The notes beneath the pieces were generated by a model. That model was not told the origin of the DNA and searched no databases. It saw nothing but the letters and a program-made list of their open reading frames with translations. 64,000 nucleotides of DNA from Pseudomonas fluorescens (lineage in GTDB: Bacteria; Pseudomonadota; Gammaproteobacteria; Pseudomonadales; Pseudomonadaceae), in NCBI RefSeq assembly GCF_902497895.1, contig NZ_CABVHQ010000008.1, positions 62,001-126,000 of the forward strand. The letters are read 5' to 3'. Made by a program: the position numbers and the translations under genes. Shown here piece by piece: positions 44,196 through 53,017 of the stretch. The first letter of the stretch is position 1. Every line of letters begins with the position of its first letter.

Positions 44196-44258
44196 CTTAA
44201 GGCAGCCTGAAGACTGCGCCCCCTTTATCTTGATGCACCTCCTTCAGACTCCCTTAAG
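44196..44258. promoter_or_regulatory. Pair of PmrA/QseB-like boxes
   Basis: CTTAAG-GCAGC-CTGAAG (44196-44212) and CTTCAG-ACTCC-CTTAAG (44242-44258) are two half-site pairs with 5-base spacers, the spacing of PmrA/QseB-class OmpR regulators (CTTAA-N5-CTTAA). The second is the reverse complement pattern of the first. They lie 50-112 bases before the operon whose last genes encode such a two-component system. Confidence 0.68.
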
Positions 44259-44307
44259 AATCACGACTGATACTCCACCCTGATTATTCACGGGAGGAGT
44301 TCTTCCA

Positions 44308-44985
44308 ATGCCCGGTTTCGACTGGAACATCCGTTTACCCCTGCATTTCGGCAATGCTGAGACGCCCGTCATGAGTCTGCTCAGGGTATTGCCCAATGAT
44401 GAGTCGCGCCCGACATTCGAGGCTTTTATTCAGCAGCGTTTTCGTCAGGCCCATGGCGCCGAGATTCGCCATTTCATGCCTGAACTGTTCGGGCTCAAAA
44501 ACGCAGCGGGCACGCTTAATGCGGTGGTTGGCGTGCGGTTGGCCAGTGCCGGGGCGATGTTTCTCGAGCGCTACCTGGACGATCCGATCGAGCCGCAGAT
44601 TGGTGCGGCTGCCGATCGCCCGGTTGACCGTACGAGCATTGTCGAGGTTGGCAATCTTGCCGCCGTCGATACCGGCAGCGCCCGCCTGAGCATCGTCGCC
44701 ATGACCTATGTGCTGGCGATGGGCGGTCTGGAGTGGGTGGCGTTTACCGGCAGCATCGGCCTGGTCAACAGCTTCCATCGCCTGGGCTTGCGGCCCGTAA
44801 CGCTGTGCGTCGCCGATCCACAGCGCCTGGGGGAAGACCGACACGCCTGGGGCAGTTACTACCAGAGTCAGCCGTCCGTGCATGTGGGCAATATTCGCGC
44901 CGGCTTCATTCACTTGCGCAATATGGGGATGTTCAACCGCCTCGGTTTGCCGTCGTCGCTCGAGGAAACCAGTCATGTCGCCTGA
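44308..44985 (+). CDS. Thermostable-hemolysin-family protein
   Basis: 225 residues of the T_hemolysin family, named after Vibrio delta-VPH. FEAFIQQRFRQAHGAEIRHFMPELFGL near the N-terminus (in parts), FLERYLDDPIE, then VEVGNLAAVDTGSARLSIV. The fold is related to GNAT-type acyltransferases and there is no signal peptide or membrane segment, so a cytoplasmic acyltransferase-like role is more plausible to me than a toxin (inference). GGGAGGAG is placed before ATG 44308. Its stop overlaps the next gene by 11 bases; first gene of a seven-gene operon. Confidence 0.83.
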   Translation: MPGFDWNIRLPLHFGNAETPVMSLLRVLPNDESRPTFEAFIQQRFRQAHGAEIRHFMPELFGLKNAAGTLNAVVGVRLASAGAMFLERYLDDPIEPQIGAAADRPVDRTSIVEVGNLAAVDTGSARLSIVAMTYVLAMGGLEWVAFTGSIGLVNSFHRLGLRPVTLCVADPQRLGEDRHAWGSYYQSQPSVHVGNIRAGFIHLRNMGMFNRLGLPSSLEETSHVA

Positions 44986-46456
44986 AGTACTGCGATTCCA
45001 GCAGACACTACGCAAACATGCCGAACAAAAGACCAACGCCCTGGCGATATGGGGTAATGAGTTGCGGCTGGACTACGCCACGCTGTACGCGGAGGTGGTC
45101 TATCGGCAACAACGCCTGCGAGATGAACGGGTTGGTGTAGTAGCCCTGGTCCTGGAGAACGGCGCGGACGCCATGCTCTGGGATCTTGCGGTGCTGTTCG
45201 AAGGGCTGACCTGTCTGACATTGCCGGGCTTCTTCAGTCCTGCCCAGCGTAGTTACTGTCTGGAGCAGAGCCAGGCGCAACTGGTCATCGCCGAGGCTGA
45301 TCTGGCCCCTGAGCTGGAACTCGCCGGTTATGTGAAGCGCGGCGAATTCTGGCACCGATCGTTCACCGGTCCCAGGCGCATCCCCGAGGGCACTGCAAAG
45401 CTTACGTTCACTTCCGGCACCACCGGCACCCCGAAAGGCGTCTGCCTGAGTGCCGACAGCCTGCTGACGGTTGCTCGCGAGCTGGATCAAGCCAGCCGGC
45501 CCAACGACCCGCGCCATCACTTGGCGTTGCTACCGATGGCGATCCTGCTGGAAAACCTCGGTTGTTACGCTGCGCTGTATGCCGGTGCCACCTTGAGCCT
45601 GCCGAGCCAGCGAACATTGGGGATTCAAGGGGCAAGCGGGGTGGACGTTCCGAAGCTGCTCGGCTGTCTGGCCCGGCGCAAACCTGAAAGCTTGATTCTG
45701 GTACCGCAATTGTTGCTGCTGCTGGTCAAGGCTGCCGAGAAAAAAACCTTCAATTTCGCGACATTGCGCTTTGCTGCGGTGGGTGGCGCCCGGGTCTCGC
45801 TGGACCTGCTGCAACGGGCACAACGTCTTGGTCTGCCGGTTTACGAGGGCTATGGCTTGTCCGAATGCGCCTCGGTGGTGTGTCTCAACCGGCCAGGTGC
45901 TCTGCGCCCCGGCAGCGTCGGCAAACCCTTGCCGCAAGTGCAGGTTCGTCTGGCCGAGGACGGCGAAGTACTGATCAGCGGTTCACCGATGCTGGGTTAC
46001 CTGGGGGAGGCGCCTGAGTCCGGTGACTGGTGGCACAGTGGTGATCTGGGTGAGTTCGACGCCGAAGGCTTTCTCTATCTCAAAGGCCGCAAGAAGCACC
46101 AGTTCGTCACCAGTTTTGGCCGCAATGTGAACCCCGAATGGGTCGAGGCTGAATTGACCCAGCGCAGCCACATCGCCCAGGCATTCGTCTATGGCGAAGC
46201 ACTGCCGAGTAACCATGCATTGCTGTGGCCGCACACCGCGCAGTGCACCGACAGTGAGCTCGACGCCGCAGTGGCACAGGCCAATCAGGCGTTGCCCGAT
46301 TATGCCCAGGTTCACCATTGGACCCGTCTCGATCAACCCTTTACGCCAGCCAACGGCTTGCTCACTGCGAACGGCCGCCCCCGTCGCGAAGCCATTGTCG
46401 AACACTACCGGCAATGGCTCACCTCATCCGTCCCCTCCGAGGAATCTACATCATGA
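44975..46456 (+). CDS. AMP-forming acyl-CoA synthetase/ligase family enzyme
   Basis: 493 residues of the ANL superfamily. The phosphate-binding loop LTFTSGTTGTPKGV is at about 143-156, GYGLSE near 295, the adenylate-binding WWHSGDLGEFD near 355 and GRKKHQF near 373. The C-terminal lysine region is NGLLTANGRPRREAI. It activates a carboxylic acid, most likely a fatty acid, as acyl-AMP. ATG 44975 lies inside the end of the hemolysin-family gene, and its own stop overlaps the next start (ATGA at 46453-46456), indicating coupled translation. Substrate cannot be read from the sequence. Confidence 0.88.
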   Translation: MSPEVLRFQQTLRKHAEQKTNALAIWGNELRLDYATLYAEVVYRQQRLRDERVGVVALVLENGADAMLWDLAVLFEGLTCLTLPGFFSPAQRSYCLEQSQAQLVIAEADLAPELELAGYVKRGEFWHRSFTGPRRIPEGTAKLTFTSGTTGTPKGVCLSADSLLTVARELDQASRPNDPRHHLALLPMAILLENLGCYAALYAGATLSLPSQRTLGIQGASGVDVPKLLGCLARRKPESLILVPQLLLLLVKAAEKKTFNFATLRFAAVGGARVSLDLLQRAQRLGLPVYEGYGLSECASVVCLNRPGALRPGSVGKPLPQVQVRLAEDGEVLISGSPMLGYLGEAPESGDWWHSGDLGEFDAEGFLYLKGRKKHQFVTSFGRNVNPEWVEAELTQRSHIAQAFVYGEALPSNHALLWPHTAQCTDSELDAAVAQANQALPDYAQVHHWTRLDQPFTPANGLLTANGRPRREAIVEHYRQWLTSSVPSEESTS

Positions 46457-47145
46457 GTTTCTTCGACACCCTGCAAGAGGCGACTCAGCAGGAGCGTCAC
46501 ACCTTGTTCAACCTGCCCGTCATCCGCGATGCGCTTGCCGGGCAAGTCAGCCTGGAAAGTTATCAGGCCTTTCTGACCCAGGCTTATTACCACGTCCGCC
46601 ACACCGTCCCGCTGATGATGGCCTGCGGTGCGCGCCTGCCGGTTCGCCTCGAATGGTTGCGCGGTGCGGTCTGCGAATACATCGAAGAAGAGTACGGTCA
46701 TGAACAATGGGTACTCGATGACATCGTCGCTTGTGGCGGTAACAGGGACGTCGTCATAGCAGGCCGGCCCGGGCTACCGATCGAGTTGATGGTCAGCTTT
46801 CTTTACGACTTGATCGGGCGGGGTAACCCGGTGGGTCTGTTCGGCATGGTCAATGTACTGGAAGGCACCAGCATCGCGCTGGCGACCCATGCCGCCGATA
46901 GCATTCGGGAGCGACTCGAACTGCCTGCAACCGCCTTCAGCTACCTCAGTTCTCACGGTGCGCTGGATGTGGAACACATGCAGACCTATCGCCGGCTGAT
47001 GAATCGCCTGGAGGATGCGGCCGACCAGGCCGCGGTGATTCATGCCTCCAGGGTTGTCTACAAGCTCTACACCGACATGTTCCGCGAGTTGCCCGGCGTG
47101 ACACCCAGGTCCGGAACCGGGGAGACCGCGCATGCGTCTTTCTGA
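46453..47145 (+). CDS. TENA/heme-oxygenase-like iron enzyme
   Basis: 230 residues, all-helical, of the iron-containing redox enzyme group within the heme-oxygenase-like fold (related to UndA, CADD, PqqC). Candidate metal ligands are E80 and H83 in EEEYGHEQWVLDD, E137 in VNVLEGTS, and H168, D172/E174 and H175 in SSHGALDVEHMQTYRR. This resembles the diiron oxidase pattern E-H-E-H-D-H. Known relatives oxidise or cleave fatty acids or amino acids with O2. Start by ATGA overlap with the ligase gene; its end overlaps the SDR gene by 14 bases. Confidence 0.82.
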   Translation: MSFFDTLQEATQQERHTLFNLPVIRDALAGQVSLESYQAFLTQAYYHVRHTVPLMMACGARLPVRLEWLRGAVCEYIEEEYGHEQWVLDDIVACGGNRDVVIAGRPGLPIELMVSFLYDLIGRGNPVGLFGMVNVLEGTSIALATHAADSIRERLELPATAFSYLSSHGALDVEHMQTYRRLMNRLEDAADQAAVIHASRVVYKLYTDMFRELPGVTPRSGTGETAHASF

Positions 47146-47941
47146 AGTACGGGTCGTATTGACCGGGGCCAGCGGCGGTATTGGGCTGGCTATCACTCGC
47201 GCGCTGTGTGCCAGTGGCGCCCATGTCCTGGCGGTGTCACGACACAGAGAACCTCTGGAACCCTTGCTGGCTCTTTATCCCGACCAGCTTTGGTGGATCG
47301 CCGCGGACCTGACCTGCATCACCGACCGACGCAAGGTCCTCGCCGCAGCCAAAGCCATCGGTGGCGTGAATATGCTGATCAACGCTGCTGGCACCAACCA
47401 TTTCGCCATGCTTGAACAGTTGGAGGATGACGAAATCACCTCGATGCTGGCCCTGAACATCAGCGCGCCGATTTGCCTGACCCGTACGTTATTGCCGCTG
47501 CTCAAGGAGGCTGAAACCGCGATGGTGGTGAATGTCGGATCGATCTACGGCTCCATCGGCTATCCGGGGTACGCCAGCTACTGCGCCAGCAAGTTCGCTC
47601 TGCGGGGTTTCTCCGAGGCCTTGCGTCGTGAACTGGCGGATACCCGGGTCGGCGTTCTGTATGTCGCTCCCCGGGCCACTCGTACATCAATGAACAGTCC
47701 CGCTGCACAAGCCTTGAACGATGCGCTGAAGTCCAGTGTCGACGACCCGAAAACCGTTGCCAACGCGGTGGTCCATGCCATTGCCGGGGATCATCGGGAT
47801 CTTTACCTGGGCTGGCCTGAGCGCTTCTTCGTACGCTTGAACAGCCTGCTGCCCAATCTGGTGGACCGTGGCTTGCGCAAGCAACTGCCATTGATTCGCC
47901 GACTCAGCCACCCGCAAGAAAGCGAGAAGCCCAAACCATGA
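47132..47941 (+). CDS. Short-chain dehydrogenase/reductase
   Basis: 269 residues, classical SDR: cofactor motif TGASGGIGLAI (11-21), NAAG near 89, catalytic S-YxxxK in GSIYGSIGYPGYASYCASKFA (about 137-160; in parts). The residues after the second beta strand (SRHREPLE) favour NADP(H). Resembles the DltE/SDR enzymes acting on acyl or alcohol groups. Overlaps both neighbours (14 bases with the iron enzyme, ATGA with the TPR gene), fixing it in the operon. Substrate unknown. Confidence 0.88.
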   Translation: MRLSEVRVVLTGASGGIGLAITRALCASGAHVLAVSRHREPLEPLLALYPDQLWWIAADLTCITDRRKVLAAAKAIGGVNMLINAAGTNHFAMLEQLEDDEITSMLALNISAPICLTRTLLPLLKEAETAMVVNVGSIYGSIGYPGYASYCASKFALRGFSEALRRELADTRVGVLYVAPRATRTSMNSPAAQALNDALKSSVDDPKTVANAVVHAIAGDHRDLYLGWPERFFVRLNSLLPNLVDRGLRKQLPLIRRLSHPQESEKPKP

Positions 47942-48582
47942 AAAAGATGATTTTCTGTGTCCTTCTAGGCGTGTCAAGCGGCGCCGCATGGGCACTCGAC
48001 AGTGTGGATCAACAGCGTCTTGCCAGCATTCAGCACAGCTGGGCGCACATCCAATACGAGTTGCCGGCCGCACAGCGTACCGCAGCCTTTGAAAAGCTCG
48101 CCGGGGAAGCGACAGCCTTTACTCAGGCCCGCCAGAATGCCGCCGAAGCCTGGATCTGGTCCGGCATCGTCACTAGCAGTTGGGCGGGTGCGCAGGGCGG
48201 ATTGGGCGCGCTGAGCAAGGTCAAGGCCGCCCGTGTCGACTTCGAAAAAGCCCTGGCGCTGGAGCCGCATGCCCTGCAAGGCTCGGCCTATACCAGCCTG
48301 GCGGCGCTGTATGATCGAGTGCCTGGCTGGCCCATCGGTTTTGGTGACGCGGACAAAGCCGAGCAACTGTTGAAACAAGCCTTGGCACTCAACCCCGATG
48401 GCATCGACAGTCTGTACTTCTGGGGTGACCATCTCTATCGTCAAGGTCGTTACGGCGAAGCCAAGGCGGCCTTGCTCAAGGCTCTGCAAGCGCCCGCCCG
48501 TCCAGGACGGGAAGTGGCGGATAGTGGTCGGCGCCAGGAGATTCAGGCGCTGCTGGTCGATGTCGGTAAAAAACTGAACTGA
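47938..48582 (+). CDS. Periplasmic TPR-repeat protein
   Basis: 214 residues with a signal peptide (MKKMIFCVLLGVSSGAAWA, cleavage after AWA) and TPR-like helix pairs: ARVDFEKALALEPHALQGSA, AEQLLKQALALNPDGIDSLY, RYGEAKAALLKALQAP. Resembles TRAP-associated TatT-like and other periplasmic scaffold proteins. Starts by ATGA overlap with the SDR gene. Its role in the operon may be to present or bind the product or a sensor partner in the periplasm (inference). Confidence 0.78.
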   Translation: MKKMIFCVLLGVSSGAAWALDSVDQQRLASIQHSWAHIQYELPAAQRTAAFEKLAGEATAFTQARQNAAEAWIWSGIVTSSWAGAQGGLGALSKVKAARVDFEKALALEPHALQGSAYTSLAALYDRVPGWPIGFGDADKAEQLLKQALALNPDGIDSLYFWGDHLYRQGRYGEAKAALLKALQAPARPGREVADSGRRQEIQALLVDVGKKLN

Positions 48583-48593
48583 CAGGAGTCTGA

Positions 48594-49256
48594 GTGCGCC
48601 TATTACTGATTGAAGATGACGTTGCTTTGGGCGAGGGTATTCACCAGGCCCTGAGTCGAGAGGGGTACACCGTCGACTGGCTGAAAGACGGCAGCAGCGC
48701 CTTGCATTCGCTGCTCAGTGAAACCTTTGACCTGGCGGTACTCGACCTCGGCCTGCCACGGATGGACGGCCTTGAAGTGTTGCGTCGCTTGCGCCAGAGC
48801 GGGTCGAACCTGCCGGTGCTGATTCTCACGGCACGTGATGCCACCGAAGACCGTATTGCCGGTCTGGATGCCGGCGCCGATGATTACCTGGTCAAACCCT
48901 TCGACCTGGCTGAATTGAAAGCCCGGCTGCGGGCGCTTTTGCGCCGCAGTGCCGGCCGCGCTCGAGTGATGATCGAGCATGCCGGTATCTGTCTGGATCC
49001 CAGTACCCAGCAGGTGACCTATCACGACCAAGCCGTGGCGCTGACTCCCAAGGAATACCAGCTACTCTACGAATTGCTGTCGCCTCCGGGGCGGGTGATG
49101 ACCCGTGAGCGGTTGATGCAGTTGCTATACGGGTGGAACGAAGAAGCGGAGAGCAACACCCTGGAGGTGCACATACATCATCTGCGCAAGAAATTTTCCA
49201 CGGATTTGATCCGCACCATTCGCGGTGTCGGCTACCTGGTGGAAGAGCGCCGATGA
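48594..49256 (+). CDS. OmpR-family response regulator (PmrA/QseB-like)
   Basis: 220 residues from a GTG start with ACAGGAGT upstream, 11 bases after the TPR gene. Receiver domain with acidic pocket EDD (7-9), phosphoacceptor D51 in AVLDLGLPRMDGLEVL, T79 (LTARD) and K101 (LVKPFD). C-terminal winged helix TPKEYQLLYELLSPPGRVMTRERLM and HIHHLRKKF. Closest in style to QseB/PmrA regulators, which recognise CTTAA-type direct repeats like those at 44196-44258, hence probable autoregulation. Overlaps the kinase gene by 4 bases. Confidence 0.92.
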   Translation: MRLLLIEDDVALGEGIHQALSREGYTVDWLKDGSSALHSLLSETFDLAVLDLGLPRMDGLEVLRRLRQSGSNLPVLILTARDATEDRIAGLDAGADDYLVKPFDLAELKARLRALLRRSAGRARVMIEHAGICLDPSTQQVTYHDQAVALTPKEYQLLYELLSPPGRVMTRERLMQLLYGWNEEAESNTLEVHIHHLRKKFSTDLIRTIRGVGYLVEERR

Positions 49257-50620
49257 TGTCCATCAGGCGCCGGACACTGATACTGATCCTCGGGCTGTTG
49301 TTCGTCGGCCTGTTGATTATCAGTGTGTTCAATCTCCACGACAGCAAGCATGAAATTGATGAAGTCTATGATGCCCAATTGGCCCAGAACGCACGTTTGT
49401 TGCAAGGCGTCATGCGCATGCCGATGGCCAGCAAGGAGCACGCCGAGCTTTATCAGGCCTTCAATCAGGCGTTGAGCCTGGCGACCCCGAAAATCGACGG
49501 TCACCCCTATGAAAGCAAGATCGCTTTCCAGGTATGGAATTCGCGAGGTGAACTGCTGGTTCACACAGCCAGTGCTCCGTCCTTTACTTCCACGCCGATC
49601 AAGCCGGGCTTCAGCGATGTGGTTGACCTGAAGAACCATACATGGCGGGCATTTGTGCTGGATGACAGCCAATACGGCCTGAAAGTCTGGGTCGGTGAGC
49701 GCGATGATGTGCGCGCCGATCTGGTTGATCGCATCGTTCGCCACACGCTGGTGCCCAATCTGATCGGTAGCCTGATTCTCGCCGCAGTGATTTGGTTGGC
49801 CATCGGCTGGGGCCTCAAGCCTTTGGCGAATATGGCGGCAACTTTGCGTGCGCGGCATTCGGGTTCCCTTGACCCGTTGCAACTGATGCCTTTGCCCAGT
49901 GAACTTGAACCCATGCAGGCAGCCCTCAATCGCTTGCTGGTGCAAATCCGCGAGGTGCTGGCACGTGAGCGACGCTTTATTGCCGATGCTGCCCATGAGA
50001 TGCGTACACCTCTGGCGGTGCTCCGGGTTCATGCGCAGAACTTGCTGGAGGCGGGGACCGAGGAAGAACGCCGCGAATCGCTCGAGTATTTGATCGTCGG
50101 CGTGGACCGCACCAGTCGGCTGGTTAACCAGTTGCTCACCATGGCCCGCCTTGAACCGCAATCAGGTGCTCCGCAGCTGCAATACATCGACCTGGTGGCC
50201 ACGGTTCGCGAAGGTCTGGTTCAGCTGACGCCCTGGTTATTGAGCAAGGGGCTGGAACTGGCTTTCGATGTCAGCGACGGGGTTTATCGGGTCAAGGCCG
50301 ATGCCGCGGCCATTGACATTGCGCTGAACAATCTGGTGACAAATGCAGCGAACTTCTCTCCGGAACACGGGGTCATCACCGTGCGGCTGGCAAAGAACCA
50401 GGGACATTTCGAGCTGTCTGTCGACGATCAGGGACCTGGCATTGACGAAGCCGAACGTGATCGGCTTTTCGAGCGGTTCTACAGCCGCGCAAATGACCAG
50501 GGTGCGGGTCTGGGGCTGACCATCGTGCAGACCATCGCCACACGCCTGGGCGGTCAGATCAGGCTGGAGAATCGACCTTGCGGGGGACTTCGCGCGACCC
50601 TGGAAATCAGTCATTCATAA
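49253..50620 (+). CDS. Sensor histidine kinase (QseC/PmrB-like)
   Basis: 455 residues. Helix at ~9-27, periplasmic domain ~28-165 (2CSK-type N-terminal sensor: AQLAQNARLLQGVM, YESKIAFQVWNSRGELLVHT), helix at ~167-187, HAMP-like linker, phosphoacceptor H in FIADAAHEMRTPLAVLR, N box NNLVTNAANFSPE, G1 DDQGPGI and G2 GAGLGLTIV. It phosphorylates the regulator encoded just before it (ATGA overlap). The signal is unknown; gene context suggests a metabolite handled by the operon or a membrane stress. Confidence 0.93.
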   Translation: MMSIRRRTLILILGLLFVGLLIISVFNLHDSKHEIDEVYDAQLAQNARLLQGVMRMPMASKEHAELYQAFNQALSLATPKIDGHPYESKIAFQVWNSRGELLVHTASAPSFTSTPIKPGFSDVVDLKNHTWRAFVLDDSQYGLKVWVGERDDVRADLVDRIVRHTLVPNLIGSLILAAVIWLAIGWGLKPLANMAATLRARHSGSLDPLQLMPLPSELEPMQAALNRLLVQIREVLARERRFIADAAHEMRTPLAVLRVHAQNLLEAGTEEERRESLEYLIVGVDRTSRLVNQLLTMARLEPQSGAPQLQYIDLVATVREGLVQLTPWLLSKGLELAFDVSDGVYRVKADAAAIDIALNNLVTNAANFSPEHGVITVRLAKNQGHFELSVDDQGPGIDEAERDRLFERFYSRANDQGAGLGLTIVQTIATRLGGQIRLENRPCGGLRATLEISHS

Positions 50621-50887
50621 CGTCGATTTCATATTGTGAATGTCTGTATATGGACTCCTCCTCATTGCAAGCCCCTTTGCTTTGGCACTCGAGCCGACTG
50701 CACACGTATATTCGGCCTCTAAATACGGCATCGTTTCGATGCAGGGCCATGATGGGCTATTGTGCTTTTCGCACTTAGACATTAAAGGGTTTTGTCGACG
50801 CCGGTTCGACCGGTTTGCCATCGTTCAGGTTGCTTCGCAATCGTGGTGAAGAGTTGTTTCTCTCGTAGATCACGTCGGGTAGATAGA

Positions 50888-51001
50888 TCAGGCCGCTGCC
50901 TGATCCGGTTGGTAATCAGTGCCGTGACGCAGCATCGCCCAAGCAATGCGCGCAGTTTTGTTGGCCAGCGCAATAGCAGCAACCACATTGGGATGCGATC
51001 G
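50888..51001 (-). mobile_element. IS110-family transposase C-terminal relic
   Basis: On the minus strand SHPNVVAAIALANKTARIAW and AMLRHGTDYQPDQAAA end at TGA 50888, the typical end of IS110/IS1111 transposases. The rest of the transposase is replaced at ~51002 by a cydB fragment. The non-coding 50621-50887 probably contains the old IS end. Confidence 0.78.
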
Positions 51002-51385
51002 CTCGGCTATCTGGCACATCGCACTGAAGGTGCAATTCAAGCCAGGGCAATTAAAGGTTCAATTGGCGCGGCGATCGTACTGGTGTGCTCATTCATCGTT
51101 GCCGGTATCTGGCTGCAATCCATAGATGGCTATCGCATCACGTCAGTCGTTGATACCCCCGGACTGCCCGACATTCTCAACAAGTCAGTGGTGCGCGAAA
51201 CGGGAGCCTGGATGGCCAACTATGGTCATTATCCTTTGTTGTGGCTGTTGCCCGTACTGGGGTTGGTTGGCGCGGCAGGTGCCGCCATATTACTGATGAT
51301 GCGTCGCACACTTTCGGCGTTTGTTGCCTCATCGCTTGCGGTGATCGGAGTCATCAGCACGGCGGGCGTCTCGATGTTTCCATTC
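51002..51385 (+). pseudogene. Cytochrome bd-type oxidase subunit II (cydB/cioB) fragment
   Basis: 128 codons from the second half of CydB: LGYLAHRTEGAIQARAIKGS, RETGAWMANYGHYPLLWLLP, VIGVISTAGVSMFPF, with three hydrophobic helices. No start, and cut on both sides: left by the IS110 relic, right by the end of the kaiC operon. No cydA is present. Confidence 0.85.
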
Positions 51386-51515
51386 CAGTATTCAGCACCT
51401 CCTGCTCCAATGCTGCGAGCTTTACGCGAGCCTCCTGAGTTCGTTGAACAAGGAGAGCCAACTCGCTGTTTACGATGGACAGAGCTTGCTTGTCGTTGCC
51501 ATCCATCCCGCTCAT
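51354..51515 (-). CDS. Small coiled-coil protein, third gene of the kaiC operon (probably truncated)
   Basis: 53 codons starting ATG 51515, overlapping the kaiC stop as ATGA. Residues 8-43 (DKQALSIVNSELALLVQRTQ, EARVKLAALEQEVLNT) form a clear amphipathic coiled coil. From about residue 44 the frame reads antisense to the cydB fragment and ends at 51354, so the original protein was longer and its end was lost at the junction near 51386. Translational coupling to kaiC indicates that it was a KaiC partner; family not recognised. Confidence 0.6.
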   Translation of the reverse strand: MSGMDGNDKQALSIVNSELALLVQRTQEARVKLAALEQEVLNTGMETSRRPPC

Positions 51516-53017
51516 AAAAGGGGCTCACGATTACCCGTTTCAGACTGCTGTATCGGTTGTTGGTGCTTTTTCTGAGTCGGCCTGCCACCCAGTATCCCTT
51601 CTTGATCCACGAGCATCTCGCCTATACGAATGCCTTGAGCGTCGATACGGTACACACGTAACTGATCGGAATGGGCGCTGGCACGAACTTTTACCACCGC
51701 CATGATCCGCAGTAATCGACTATCGACTTCTATGTAACGCTGCACAATGATCGCGTCGGTTAAAAAAGCTGTGCCGTAGGGACTGAAGCGAAGGTCGGTA
51801 TAGCGATCTTCAAGCTCCGAAGTCATCAGTACGGTGACACCTGCACTGGTCAATGAGCTGACTAGGCACGAAAGCGACTCCCGGAAGTCCTCTCGGAACG
51901 TCGGCGCCAACGACAGTTCGAAACCCGACAGAGAGTCGATGACCACTCGGCTGGCGCCAAGGCGTTCGATCTCTTGAAGAAGCTGGTGGACAATCTCCTC
52001 AATCGACAAATCGGGTGAACGACTGTCTACCAGACCCACCTGGCCAGTTTTGATTAGGTTTGCCAGCGTGGCGTTTTGCGAGTGATCCGGGCGCTGCTCG
52101 AACACCGCTATTACACCGGTTTCTCCTAACCGTGCCCCTTCCGCGAGGAAGGTTGTTGCGAGGATACTTTTTCCAGAACCGGATGGGCCCGCCACCAAGA
52201 GTGAATAACCGCGTGGCAAGCCACCACCGAGCATTTCGTCTAAGTCTGGCACTCCCATCGACAGGCGCGAATCGAGTACAGGCAACCTCTCAAAGGGTTT
52301 GCTTGTTTTGATCTGGTTGACTGCAGGGGCGTATATCTTGATACCAGCGTTACTGATACGAAAAGAGTGCAAGCCAGGTAGCGTCGGTTGGCCGCGCATT
52401 TTCATGATCTCTATTTTGCGCACCATAGAATTACGCTGAACGCTCTGGCGCAGCCAGATCAGGCCATCGGCCACGGTGAAAATCGGATTGGTGTCGGTTT
52501 CGGTGAAGTATTCGCCAATCAGGAAGGTGGTCGCCTGCCATGTGGTCATCAACATGCCCAGTTGCTGAATAAACTGCGGCAGGTTGTTGTTCGGATTGGC
52601 TTGAGTCTGGCTCACCAGCACCACCGAACGGAACGAGTCGACGAACACCAGTGACGGGCCGTGGGCCTCGACCTCGCTGACGATGCGCCGCAGCACTTCA
52701 TCCAGATCGCCCGTCAGCGTGTCGTCAGACAGGTTGATGTAGCGGATCGAATGGTTGATTACGTCACTGTCGAAGAAATCGAACTGCTGCTGATAGCGCA
52801 GCATTTTCAGTGGCGGCTCGCCCAAAACTGTAAAGAACAGCGCCGGGCGTTCAGGCGTTGCGAGGGCGAACATCATCTGATGGGCCAAGGTGGTCTTCCC
52901 GCAACCTGGAGGCCCGGCGATCAAGTTGAACGAAAACTCCGGCAATCCTCCGCCAAGCACCTCGTCCAGTCCTGGCACGCCGGTGGCCAAGCGGTTGATT
53001 GTCACTTTGGTGGTCAT
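51512..53017 (-). CDS. KaiC-like double RecA-domain ATPase
   Basis: 501 residues in two KaiC domains. First Walker A GPPGCGKTT (35-43) after GVPGLDEVLGGGLP; second GPSGSGKS (about 280) after GVPDLDEMLGGGLPRGYS. Walker B-like SLVFVDSF and RVVIDSL. The second domain has the Kai-type end TDAIIVQRYIEVDSRLLRIM and VVKVRASAHSDQLR. The catalytic EE pairs are altered (LGEPP in domain 1, FEQRP in domain 2) and the phosphosite S-T before ITD is replaced (YGTAFLTD), so it is not a cyanobacterial-type timer; kinase activity is doubtful, ATPase plausible. No kaiB. ATG 53017 overlaps the stop of the upstream gene (ATGA). Confidence 0.9.
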   Translation of the reverse strand: MTTKVTINRLATGVPGLDEVLGGGLPEFSFNLIAGPPGCGKTTLAHQMMFALATPERPALFFTVLGEPPLKMLRYQQQFDFFDSDVINHSIRYINLSDDTLTGDLDEVLRRIVSEVEAHGPSLVFVDSFRSVVLVSQTQANPNNNLPQFIQQLGMLMTTWQATTFLIGEYFTETDTNPIFTVADGLIWLRQSVQRNSMVRKIEIMKMRGQPTLPGLHSFRISNAGIKIYAPAVNQIKTSKPFERLPVLDSRLSMGVPDLDEMLGGGLPRGYSLLVAGPSGSGKSILATTFLAEGARLGETGVIAVFEQRPDHSQNATLANLIKTGQVGLVDSRSPDLSIEEIVHQLLQEIERLGASRVVIDSLSGFELSLAPTFREDFRESLSCLVSSLTSAGVTVLMTSELEDRYTDLRFSPYGTAFLTDAIIVQRYIEVDSRLLRIMAVVKVRASAHSDQLRVYRIDAQGIRIGEMLVDQEGILGGRPTQKKHQQPIQQSETGNREPLL

